Source: Ascaphus truei
Taxonomy: Eukaryota > Chordata > Amphibia > Anura > Ascaphidae
NCBI GenBank assembly: GCA_036426205.1
Contig: CM071571.1
Span: 115,568,244-115,632,243 of the forward strand
DNA: 64,000 bases
Direction: 5' to 3'
Positions within the stretch are counted from its first letter, which is position 1, and each line of letters opens with the position of its first letter. This document shows, piece by piece, positions 45,647-55,837 of this stretch. The notes under the pieces are model-generated. The model saw only the letters and a program-made list of their open reading frames with translations, was not told the DNA's origin and made no database searches. The translations under genes and the position numbers were made by a program.

Positions 45647-48600
45647 GGACCCCCCTCATCAGGGGGGACCTCCGGGTGACCTCTGGATGTTTTGAAGGGT
45701 ACCTGTGATGGAAAGCCTGGACCAATCTGGGGGTGTGTACTTGTTCTAGAGGGATCCAACACACGCTCGTCTGGTCCGAATCCCCTTCCGTGTACCAGGT
45801 ACTGAAGTTTCCCTCTTGACACTCTAGAGTTGAGGCTTGCCAGAACCTTGAACTGCTGTTGGCCCTCCACTAGGATGGGTTGAGGGAGTACGTCCTGGAG
45901 GAAGGACCTGGACGAAAGATTGAGGGTCCGGTAAGAAGGGTTTTAGGAGGGATATGTGGAATACTGATGGGATTCTCATCGTCGAGGGCAGCCTCAGCCG
46001 GTGGGCGACAGGGTTGACATTTTCTGTGATAGAAAAAGGCACAATGAACCTAGGAGCCAGTTTGCGAGAGGTCACTTTCAAATTAATATTCTTCGTTGAT
46101 AGACAGACCTTTTGTCCTGGAGTGTAAGTAGGAGTCTCCCGGCGATGGCGAACAGCTTATTTCATTTGTAGGGATACGGCGTGTCTCATATTTCCTTTAA
46201 TTTCTCCCAGGAGTCCTGGAGGTTTTGAATCCTGTTCTCGGATTTGCGGAACCCCGAGCTGGGAACTGTGGTGGGAAGAGCGGAAGGGTGAAAATCGAAA
46301 TTGGTGAAGAAGGGGGATTGTTGAGTGGATTCGTTACGCAAGTTGTTGTGTGAGAATTCTGCCCATGGGAGCAAGTCCGCCCAATTGTCCTTGGCGTCCG
46401 ATATAAAACAGCGGATAAACTGTTTGAGAGATTGATTGGTCCTCTCAGTTTAACGGTTGGTTTGTGGGTGGTATTCCGAGGAGAAATGTAGCGAGATACC
46501 TAGTTTTTGGCAGAAAGCCCTCCAGAATCTGGACACAAACTGCAAGCCTCGGTCCGACACGATAACTTGCAGTGTTCCGTGACGTCTGAAGATCTCTTTA
46601 ATTAATACTTCAGACAGTCTGGAGGTGCAGGGTAGGCCCCTGAGTGGAATAAAATGCTAGAATAAAATGTTTAGAGAAGCAGTCCACTACTACTAGAATC
46701 ATATCCATCCCCTTGGAAATTTGCAGCTCCACGATGAAGTCCATCGACAGATGAGTTCAAGCATGATCCGGTATCAGAAGGGGTTGAAGGAGACCTGGAG
46801 GTCTATTGCAGTGTCTTATTCTGGGCACAAGTGGCACATGCCGAAATTAAGTTCATGATGTCCTTGTGCATACCTAGCCACCAGAATGTCCGCACCAAGA
46901 GGTCAATAGTCTTCCTCGTGCCAGGATGACCTGCCGTCTTAGATGTGTGGCCCCATTCCATTACTCGCCTGTGGAAGATAGGTTGGGTGAACAGAATTCC
47001 CTCTGGTACTTTAAGAGCTTCTGGGCTATGGCTATAGGCCAGTGTGATGTCTGTTAAGGCGTTGTAGGTGTTGACTGACAGTATACAGGCTGGAGGGAGT
47101 ATAGTCTCTTGATGATTCCCCGACATCCTCCACCAGAAATTGATGAGAAAGTGTGTCTGCCTTTATATTCTTGGACGTGGGGAGGTATGATATGATGAAT
47201 TTAAAATGGGTAAAAAACAAGGACCACAGTGCCTGTCGTGACCCAAGCAACGCGCACCTTCAATATAAAGTAATCTCTTGTGGTCAGTCAGGATAGTGAC
47301 GGGAGTATCTGTACCTTCGAGTAGGTGTTTCCATTCATCCAAGGCCATTTTAATGGCCAGCAGTTCCCAATTCCCCACATCGTAATTCAGTTTGGGGGTA
47401 GAATTTTTTTTAGAAGAACGCGCAAGGATGTAACCTGGCTTGAGGGTTCCCCATCTGGGAAAGTACCGCCCTTGCTCCGATGCATCTACTTCAAGGGTAA
47501 AGGGCAGTGCCGGGTCCGGATGCACCAGTATGGGTGTGGAGATAAAGGCCCTCTTTAATTTCTCAAATGCCCAGGTGGCTTTGGGAGACCACTGTGCTGA
47601 ATCAGCTCCCTTTTGGGTTAGAGCCATAATGGGTGCAACCACTTAAGAGAAACTTTGAATAAACCTCTATTAATAATTTGCAAATCCAAGGAACCTCTGT
47701 ACCGCCTTGAGAGATAGTGGGCACGTCCAGTCTATGACTACTTTTACCCTCGCCGGATCCATGGCAAGGTCTATTTCTACAGCGTGGCGAAAAGGTGATT
47801 CGCTCGTAGTCTTTGGAGAACCTGTTTCACGTGTCCCGGGTGCTCAGCTGCATTTTTGGAAAAGATCAGGATGTTGTCCAGATACACAATTACGTGTTGA
47901 TCGAGTAAGTCCCTGAAGATCTCATTCACGAAATCTTACAAAACACTGCAGGTGCATTGCAGAGGCCGAAAGGCATGTGTAAGTACTCGTAGTGACCGTC
48001 TCAAGTGTTAAAAGCCGTCTCCCATTCGTCCCCGTGACTGATTCTTACAAAGTTGTATACTCCGCGCAGATCCAACTTGGTAAAGATGGTGGCCCCTTGC
48101 AGCCTGTCGAACAGCTCTGAAATTAAGGGTAGGGGGTAACGGTTCTTAACCTTTATTTTGTTGAGCCCCCAGTAGTCGATGCAAGGCCTGAGAGACCCAT
48201 CCTTTTTTCTTTATGAAAAAGAACCCTGCACCTGCGGGTGATGAAGACTTGTGGATAAAGCCACTCTGAAGATTCTCCTGAATGTACTGTCTCATGGCCT
48301 TGGTCTCTAGGGTGGACAGTGTATAAGAGCACCCTCTGGGAGGATGGAGCCAGGCAGTAGGTCAATCGGGCAGTCGTAGGAACAATGAGGTGGTAATTCC
48401 TTGGCTTGGACTTGGTTGAAGACGTCCCGGAATTCTTCGTAGATCTCTGGCATCTGTTTACCTGATTTCGCTTGAAGAACTCCTGCTAGGCCCTTGGAAG
48501 GAATCAGGCACCTCTCTTGACACTGGGCACGCCATCAGATAGGTAGAGCTCCCGTCCAATCGATCAGGGGATTGTGTAGCTGGAGCCACGAAAGTATCAG

Positions 48601-49890
48601 GATGACATCCACTGAGGGAATGTGAATGGCATCTAGTTGAATGCTTTTGGAATGGCCTCCATCGGCCAGTAATTAGAGGAGTCTGGTTTGTAGTGTGATA
48701 AGGGCAGGTTTTAGTGGACGGCCGTCGATAGCTTCAAGCCCTATGGGGCGATCCTTATATGTCAGGGGTATTTTTTTCCTCTCTGCGAACCTGGTCGATG
48801 AAGTTCCCACCTGACCCAGAATCCAGGAAGGCCTGTGTAGTGGTCCTGAAGGTGTCCCCAAATAGTACGATTGGGATGTAAACCCTAGATGGAAGTTTGG
48901 GAGGAGGCGAAGAGATGATTCCCAGTGTGGTCCTCCTGGCTCTCACTTGGCTGTGGTGTTTCCCGGCTTCAAAGGGCAGGTGGTGACTAAGTGTCCACTG
49001 TTGCCACAGTTCAAACATAGTCCGGCGCGCCGTCTGCACTGTCTTTCATCGGTGGACAAGTGTATGCGTTCCAAGTGCATGGGTTCGTCTACTGTTGAAG
49101 GTGGGACTTCCTCGCTTATGGCTGGCTGAGAAAAGAATGAATGCGTACCCAGTTGGTGACTTCCTCTCTCCATCCATCTCTCTTGGAGACGTTAATCCAT
49201 GCGTATGCAAAGAGCCACTAGAACTTCCAATCCCGCGGGGCGCTCTTGTGCCACCAGCTCGTCTTTGAGGTTTTTGGACAACCCTTGCCAGAATGCCGCT
49301 GTCAAGGCCTCGTCATTCCAGCCGGTCTCGGCAGCTACTGTACGAAACTTGAGTGCGTAGCGGGCCACAGTACGGTCCCCTGTGAGATATTTAGAAGGGT
49401 AGAAGCTGCAGTAATCTTCCTTCCTGGTGTGTCAAAGACCATTCGGAATTCTCCAGCGAATCGGTCAAATCAGAGGTCAGGTCCGGTCTTTGCTCCCAGA
49501 TAGGTGAGGCCCATGCCAGGGCATCGTCCATCAACAGTGATATTATATATGCCAACTTGGAGTGTTGGAAGGAAAATGCGAACGTGATAGTTAAAAATGT
49601 ATGGAGCATTGATTAAGAAACCCCCGACATCCCAAAGGGTCACCACCATATCTATTAGGAGTTGGCAAGCGTGGCTCTGGGGCTGGGGTCAGGGGGGTGG
49701 AGGCAGCAGCCGAGATTACGGGTGTGGCAGTGGTCAGGGTGAGGGCTGTAACTGATTATCCAGGTCCCTTAGAGAGCGTTGGAACCCCTCCATTCGCTGA
49801 TTATTCTGAGTCAGGGATCCCTCCACTTGCTTAAACATAGCGTCAAAATCATACATTCGTCGATCCACCCCAGCGGGGTCCATGTTTGTT
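45647..49890 (-). pseudogene. gag-pol of the Ty3/gypsy chromovirus (degenerate)
   Basis: In order on the minus strand: gag from ATG at about 49883 (MDPAGVDRRM...); capsid with LLMDDALAWASP (about 49510-49560); CCHC knuckle CLNCGNSGHLVTTC (about 48980-49020); protease FLDSGSGGNFID (about 48800-48830); reverse transcriptase (about 48200-47800), whose catalytic box reads YLDN at 47884-47873 instead of YLDD; RNase H (about 47640-47290, VDASEQG, ELLAIKMALDEWKHLLEG, TDHK); integrase HHCC zinc region (about 46960-46810, HTSKTAGHPGT...CATC); degenerate catalytic core (about 46780-46390); GPF-like C-terminal part (MLPWAEFSHN; PRFIVPF; FHISLLKPF, 46370-45930); and chromodomain (FKVLASLNSRVSRGKLQYLV, about 45850-45780). 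Multiple frameshifts and stops break it up. Confidence 0.9.
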
Positions 49891-49903
49891 GGGATGAGAA
49901 TAT

Positions 49904-51304
49904 TGTAACGGATGCTCACTACAAACAGGACTTAGACCGCGGGGCTGAGATGGGAATGTATATAACCACTGCTCCACAACCACAGGGCCAGGTCCGGATT
50001 GCAGAGTCAGGGTCGTGTAGCCGGGTCAGGGTAGTTGAGTTTAGGTTGGTCGTAGTACTTGCCGTGGTTCTGGGTTGGAGACAGGAGTGGTCATAATCCA
50101 TAGCTGAGGCGGAGGAGAGAGCAGGAGTCCAGAAGCAAGCCGAGTTCCAAGTATAGAGAAGAGCGAAGTCCAGGTACAAGCAGGGGTCACAACAGAGGGT
50201 CAAGCAAGGCAAAGGTACATGCAAGAACTCTGGATGCAGTGAGCACAACACATAAACAACAGTTTATGCTCAGCAACTGTCAGGATCGTTGCTAGGCTCC
50301 GCCTCCCTGACGCATCACGTAGCAATGCCTGCAGCGCAAGCAGACACCTGTCTGCGGGGGCGCGCCAACCCAACAATGCACCCGTGGAGGCACACTCTCG
50401 TCACGTCTCCATAGTGGACTCCCGCTGGTGACGCCTTCGCCCCATGCCGCATTCCCTCTGCGCGTGCACGCCGTGCTACAGCTAATCTCAAAACACACAT
50501 CAGCTGTGTCTAACCTACAACCAATCCTGCTTCCTCTTATTAGCTTCCAATCTGGTCTGATGTCATCTTTCTGCTATCTGATTGGTTCCTCCTCCTTTAT
50601 ATCCCTTGTCAGTTCCTGCACAACTTGCTGAGCATAAATTATTGTTTATGTGCTGTGCTCACTGTTTCCTGTATCATGCCTGTTCCTGTGCCTTGCCTGA
50701 CCCGTGTTGTGATCCCTGCTCGTACCTGGACCTGTGTCTTCTGTAACCCTGGCCTTCGCTTGTTATTGGACCTTTGCTCTCTCCTCTCCTTAACCACGGA
50801 TTATGGATACTGACTACTCTCCTCTCTCCAACCCCGGACCACGGCAAGTACCACGACATACCCGAACAATCCTACCCTGACCCAGCTACACGACTGCACT
50901 CCGGACCTTGCCCCATTGTTGTAGGGCGGTAGTTATATACATCCCCACCTCAGCCGCGTGGTCTTGTCCTGTTTGTGGTGAGCACACGTGACAGCAACAA
51001 GCAGAAAGCGGATTGGATATAAGAAGGGGCAGGAGCCCATGGAAAGGAAGCGGGAGGAGAGTGATCTCAGATGTAAGTTGAGAACCGATATGAGCTAGCT
51101 AATTGAGAGTCAGGTGTGACACAGCTGAGGGAAGTCCTGAAATTTGCCGCCGCGCTGTGTGCATGTGTTTGAGGAGCGTGGTGCGGGGCGAGTCCGCGTG
51201 AGCTGCCTCTTGCTGCAGCATGTGCACGCAGACAGGGGACCACGCAGTCCGTGGGTTGGTTGTGTAATGCGTCCGAGGGGCGGGGCTTAGCCACGGAACT
51301 GACA
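49904..51304 (-). repeat. 5' LTR of the Ty3/gypsy element, split by a solo LTR
   Basis: Outer parts 49904-50277 and 51000-51304 together give about 679 bases, aligning with the 3' LTR. The sense strand starts TGTCAGTTCCGTGG at 51304 and ends CCGTTACA at 49904. The start of gag follows after 20 bases (ATATTCTCATCCCAACAAAC) in which no canonical TGG primer-binding site is visible. Confidence 0.88.
50278..50994 (+). mobile_element. Nested solo LTR, 717 bp, TSD GCAAC, antisense to host element
   Basis: Begins TGTCAGGATCG and ends GAGCACACGTGACA (TGTCA/TGACA inverted ends). Exact 5-bp TSD GCAAC lies at 50273-50277 and 50995-50999; the uninterrupted 3' LTR reads CTCAGCAACAAGC at the same point, confirming the insertion. 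Its sequence is related to the host LTR in the opposite direction (CTTGCTGAGCATAAA..., TTATGTGCTGTGCTCACTG, CACGGCAAGTAC), so it belongs to a sister subfamily. Confidence 0.93.
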
Positions 51305-51540
51305 CTTGCATTGCAGGGCGTGCGTTTGGCGCAAGAACACAATGCCCAAACACCACATGTGGATGGAATCTAACCCTGCCCGCATGAACCCCACCCCATT
51401 ACTGCTGCACTGGAAGGTGACACAGAGGCATACCTCCTCTAAACACATGGGTGGTTTGTTGATTCCAACCTGACGAAGGGCCCTGTTTGATTCAAACACT
51501 GTACTGTGTGGGTGCCCCCAATAAAGGCACTACCAGACAT
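51305..51540 (+). mobile_element. PLE 3' terminal part, right of the gypsy insertion
   Basis: Continuation of the PLE broken at 44958: same strand, separated only by the gypsy element and its TSD. It contains a hammerhead-like CCTGACGAAGG motif at 51469 and CCCAATAAAGGC at 51517, a possible polyadenylation signal. The outer limit is approximate. Confidence 0.45.
51469..51510 (+). ncRNA. Degenerate hammerhead-like motif
   Basis: CUGACGA fits CUGANGA. GGGCCCUG could begin stem II, and AAACACUGUACUGUG stands where GAAA plus stem III is expected (the G is lost in UUCAAAC). Its position downstream of the PLE endonuclease fragment fits a PLE terminal repeat. Confidence 0.33.
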
Positions 51541-52669
51541 GTCTATACTTTTCTTTTTTCTTGCAAGAATATTTTTACTGCTAAGTTTGGAGTAAACCTT
51601 TCTGTTTGTTCTTTGCATTGTTACAAGTGTGGCTACACTAGACTAGGAGCTTCCACCCTATACAGAGTGCAACTACTTTAACCATTGGCCCACTCTTATT
51701 ATTGTTTGGTTGGAAGATAGCAATGGCTTCTATTGTAAGTTTTTGTTCATGTAATTGTATGCGTTAATACTCTTGGCTTACGGCAGGAGAAAAGGTTACG
51801 AAAATGTAATGTCTCTGACAAGGTATGCTTTAATGTGTTTAATATGGTTGTTAAGTTAAATACATGATGTGGCAGTTTCCAGCATAATTAGAAGGAAAAT
51901 GTTTGTGGATAGCTCTGGAAGTTACATTTCTGTTGGGCTCAAATGTTTATGATCAGTTAATGGGAATGCATATTTTGTAAAATTGAAACACTTGTCTTCT
52001 TTTACTTGTTTTTTTGTGTGTACATGGATGTTTCAATTTAATAAACACAATCTGTTAGCATTTAAGGACGAAGTTACATCCACTCACAATGACTTCTTTA
52101 TTCACTGACATTCATGTACACCTATACATCTTAAATGAAGACCTACAGCATAGAAAGCCACAACATTATTATTAAAAACATCCTAGGATATCCGTTTTGT
52201 ACAATTGTAAAAAAAAACCCTTGAAGGTATTTGGTTTAAGGGGTTGTTGGATCAGGGATGACAGTTTATATTGAAGACTAAGATAAGCCATGAAGTACAA
52301 TTAAAAATAATGAGATGATTCTTTGTGTTAGAAACAGAATTATATTATTTTCCAGTCATAACCTTTTAATAAGCAAAAACATAATGACAATGTACTGTAT
52401 GGTAGCTTTGTTAATATATATAAACAAGGTAGTCATTCACATCTTTGAGAGAGTTGATTTTAAGGAGGTTTTTTTTAAGTCAGTCTCAGTTAACATGTAC
52501 TGTATATAGCAGTATCTAAATGTGTGGAAATTGGTAGAGTACTATAATAATAGTAAGCGGTCTCTAGTTTTTTGCCATGTCATTAATAATGTTGATTAGG
52601 TATACATTCATGATTGCAAATCACACTAAAATGTAAATCAATTACAAAAGACCATGGGGTCTATGTACA
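51541..52669. other. AT-rich DNA without recognised feature
   Basis: No supported feature. Confidence 0.4.
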
Positions 52670-52804
52670 CTTAGGCTTATTCTACATCCACCAAAGCGAC
52701 CAATCATGTCTTCTTTATACAAAAATTCCCCATTAAAGTTAATGAAGCATTTCGGACAAAAGGCCTGATTGGCAACTTTAGTGGATATAGAATAAGCCCC
52801 TAAG
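52670..52804. repeat. Foldback MITE, 135 bp
   Basis: The left arm CTTAGGCTTATTCTACATCC and right arm GGATATAGAATAAGCCCCTAAG pair over about 22 bases. The inner parts (GCGACCAATC / GATTGGCAAC) also pair. The central AAAATTCCCCATTAAAGTTAA block is shared with 3500-3545. Confidence 0.75.
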
Positions 52805-52851
52805 AGTCACAAATTCAATATTTGGTGTTAAATTGATGCAAGAAAACAAAG

Positions 52852-52856
<5 letters not shown>

Positions 52857-52885
<29 letters not shown>
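52857..52885. repeat. (TA)n microsatellite
   Basis: About 14 TA units immediately 5' of the hammerhead-like motif. A second TATATA cluster lies at about 53030-53060. Confidence 0.9.
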
Positions 52886-52886
<1 letters not shown>

Positions 52887-52889
52887 CTT

Positions 52890-52925
52890 GACCTGAAAAG
52901 AGAGGATAACTCTCGAAAGCTTGTC
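52890..52925 (+). ncRNA. Hammerhead-like motif of the CTTGACCTGAAGA...TCGAAAGCTTGTC repeat
   Basis: GAC, CUGAAAA (CUGAAGA with one G-to-A), a perfect 5-bp stem II GAGAG/CUCUC with loop GAUAA, an exact GAAA, palindrome AGCU, U, then GUC, which pairs with GAC as stem I. It is followed by TTAGTCCAATAAAAAAGGTATCACC and, about 110 bases on, GGACTAACATGGCTA, a well known vertebrate interspersed repeat. Only the CUGANGA box is damaged. Confidence 0.6.
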
Positions 52926-53059
52926 CTATGACATAAATTGTTAGTCCAATAAAAAAGGTATCACCAAATACTGAAGAACTCATTTATTCTGGACTATCGC
53001 AACTGGACTAACATGGCTATTTTCTGCTTTATATATATATTATTTATTATATATAAATA

Positions 53060-54600
53060 TTGGCCCAAGCAGCACACGTGTTTTTTTTTTAAATTTCCCT
53101 GCTCGCGCTGAAATTTTCCTTGCTCGCGCTAAAAAATAAAAATAACTCCCCCTACCTGACAGCTGATTGGCGCGCGTTCCCAGGCTTTGTGGGTGCGTGG
53201 CCAGGCTCTATATCAGGCCCGCCCCCAACGAGCAGCCATTTTTTCTGCCCGGACATCTGTTGGAGAGTAAGTACTCGCCATGCTGCGGCCGCTCTGCTCC
53301 TTCCCTGCAAGCAAACCCGTGCGATCCCCCTGGTCCCCACATAGCTCCCTTCTCACCACCGCGACCCTTTGCTCATGCCCTCTCCCGCCAGTATGCGCCT
53401 TTGCGTTAGCTTTCCCCTCCTCCTGTCCCCTTCCCCTCCCCTCCACTTGTCCCTCTCCTGTCCCCCTCCCCTCCTCCTGTCCCCTCCCCTCTCCTGTCCC
53501 CTTCCCCTCCTCCTGTCCCCTTCCCCTCCTCCTGTCCCCTTCCCCTCCTCCTGTCCTTCGATCCACCGATCGCTGCCCGGGATGGGGGGTCCCCACTGCT
53601 GCAGCCCGGTTGTCGTAGGGAGGGGGGGGGGCGCTCTCTCACCACGTGCCTCTCTCACTTGCTTAATGGTGCATATCTGTTTGCCCGCGCACTGCGGGAC
53701 ATGCCGACGGGAGGAGCAGGGCAGTGGCGGCCACGGCGAGGCTGACTGTCCCGTTGGGCGCCCGCCACGTGACTCACACCCACCCTGCCACCTCTCCACC
53801 TCCTCAAAGCTCCACTACGGTATGGGGGGGGATGTCGGCCTGCCCCCCCCCCCCCCACAAGCGGGAGATGGGCGCGGGTGGGTGACGGAGGAGCATTGTG
53901 GTGGTGGTCGCGGCCTTTCCTCCTCCCCCTTTGTGTGCTTGTGTGTGTGTGTATATATGGGTGTGTAAAGATGCCTGGTCAGATTGGGAGAGTCTTGCCT
54001 CTTGTTAGTCCTAACAACCAAAAGAGTTCCCTTATCTGTGGTAGAAAGAGATTGACACCCGGGGACCATAGTGACTCACAAATGCCTGTCCTGATCTCCA
54101 CTACACCCAGATCCACTCAGCTCCTCATGGGACAACATGTATGCCTCAGCACCACACCGAGACAGTAACTAGCCATGTACTCTCAAATCCTAGTGTGGGC
54201 GGCGACATGGCTACATCACTGAATCTTTAAATGTATTTGTATTGATATAATTAATTAAACTTTATCTGTTGAGGAGCATTTGATGCATTTTATACATACT
54301 GTTTTTTTAATGATTTTGTTGATCAAGCAATTGCACTTTTCTTCATTTCTCTACAAGGAACCTTCAGTTTTTTATCAGTGTAATAGCTGATTGAACCACC
54401 TTAGGTTATTCATTTATTAAATCCAATAACAAACGTATATACTGTTGCTTGATACCTTTATATTTGTATTGTACATTTACAAGTGTGTGTTTTATTAATG
54501 TTATTGTAAATGTCATTTCCTTCTAGCATTGGAGATGCAATGTAAGTAAAATGTCTACTCAATAATTTACTACCTTTTTTCTGGGGGGGAGGGGGACCTG
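53060..54600. repeat. GC-rich low-complexity region with 20-bp CCCCTTCCCCTCCTCCTGT minisatellite
   Basis: Head-to-tail CCTCCTGTCCCCTTCCC-type units occupy about 53410-53550. CpG-rich flanks follow, with C runs at 53840-53860. Long proline/arginine-rich frames on both strands reflect composition. 54200-54600 is AT-rich and unassigned. No gene is recognised. Confidence 0.65.
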
Positions 54601-55736
54601 CAGTGTCTGTTTGGGATATGCATTAATGCAGCGTTTCCCAAATGGTGGGTCGCGACCCGGCACCGGGCCACGGCACCCAAAATTGTCGGGTCTCGCAGCG
54701 AGGCTGGCAGCGCAGTGTCCTCCTGTCCCCCCCGCTCAAGTAAAAAAAAATGGCGACGATTTCCCCCCGCGGGTCCCCCCCCTCGGCTTGCCCGCAGGGC
54801 AAGCAGGCCCTCCCTTCTCCGCGCCACACATCCCAACGTGGGTATGGAGGAGGAAGTCACCCTCCTCTGCGGCCCGCACGTTTACGTGGTTACGGAGGGG
54901 AAGTACAAGCTCCTACTTTGAGCGGCCCTGCTTTCCCCGCGGCAGCTTCCCGCCTCACCACCCCGTGGCACCCCCTCCCGAGCCCACCTCCCATGCCCCA
55001 AGCCCACCTCCCATCCCGGGCATCAGGGGATATCGGGGGCAGCAGGTGAAAGCGTCCGGCGGCAAGGTAAGTCACCCACCCAGTCACTGTCACCCAGTGA
55101 CACTCTCCCACCCAGTCACTGCCTCCCACCCACACTGTTCCCTGCCCCCCCCTCCCTCCCAGTCCCCCCCCCAGTGTCCTCTGCCCCCCCTCCTCTCAGT
55201 CCCCCCCCCTCCCCCTCAGTCCCCCCCCAGTGTCCAGTCCCCTCCCTCCCCTCCCCCCTTCCCTCCCCTCCCCCCTTCCCTCCAGTCCTCAGGTCCCCTG
55301 CCCTCCCTCCCAGTCCCCCCCAGTGTTCCATGCCCCCCCCTCCCTCCCAGTCCCCCCCCCAGTGTCCCTGCCCCCCCTCCCTCCCAGTCCCCCCCCAGTG
55401 TCCCTGCCCCCCCCTCCCTCCCAGTCCCCCCCCTGCCCTGCCCCCCCTCCCCCACCCCCCCCCTGTCCCCCCCCATCCCTCCCCCCCCCCTCCCTCCCAA
55501 TCCCCCCCCCAGTGTCCCTGCGCCCCCTCCCTCCCAGTCCCCCCCATCCCCTCCCAGTGGCCCCCCCAGTGTCCCCCTGGTCCCCGCCCCTCACCACCCG
55601 ATCACACAAACTACACCCCCTCTCCACCCTCATCACCACCTCCGCCCGAAGAACATGATACACTACCCGACCAGCGTCCCTGCCACCCCCCCTCGAAATC
55701 CACCGCCGCCGCACCCCCTCACCACCAACCCACCTC
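54601..55736. repeat. C-rich minisatellite left of the assembly gap
   Basis: Units of the form CCCTCCCAGTCCCCCCCAG then TGTCCCTGCC repeat with a period near 36-45 bases from about 55130 to 55560. The 514-codon frame that crosses the gap is an artefact of this C-rich sequence. Confidence 0.85.
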
Positions 55737-55837
55737 NNNNNNNNNNNNNNNNNNNNNNNNNNNNNNNNNNNNNNNNNNNNNNNNNNNNNNNNNNNNNNNN
55801 NNNNNNNNNNNNNNNNNNNNNNNNNNNNNNNNNNNNN
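55737..55837. other. Assembly gap (run of about 100 N)
   Basis: Undetermined bases between the C-rich minisatellite and a (GT)n block. The true length is unknown. Confidence 0.99.

Larger units (their letters stand above)
44959..51304 (-). mobile_element. Complete Ty3/gypsy chromovirus (Sushi-like), inactive, TSD CTTGC
   Basis: Two LTRs (44959-45646 and 49904-51304, the latter containing a nested solo LTR) bracket gag, protease, reverse transcriptase, RNase H, integrase and a C-terminal chromodomain, all on the minus strand. Exact 5-bp TSDs CTTGC lie at 44954-44958 and 51305-51309. The integrase-before-chromodomain order defines chromoviruses. Stops and frameshifts break every domain, so it cannot encode its own proteins. 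Its target was a PLE. Confidence 0.92.

Noticed and set aside
45220..45870. 216-codon frame as a host gene
   Set aside because: Its first ~50 codons are the gypsy chromodomain and the rest is translation of the 3' LTR.
49883..49903. Primer-binding site after the gypsy 5' LTR
   Set aside because: The 20 bases between LTR and gag lack TGG at the start and show no obvious tRNA 3'-end complement; left unannotated.
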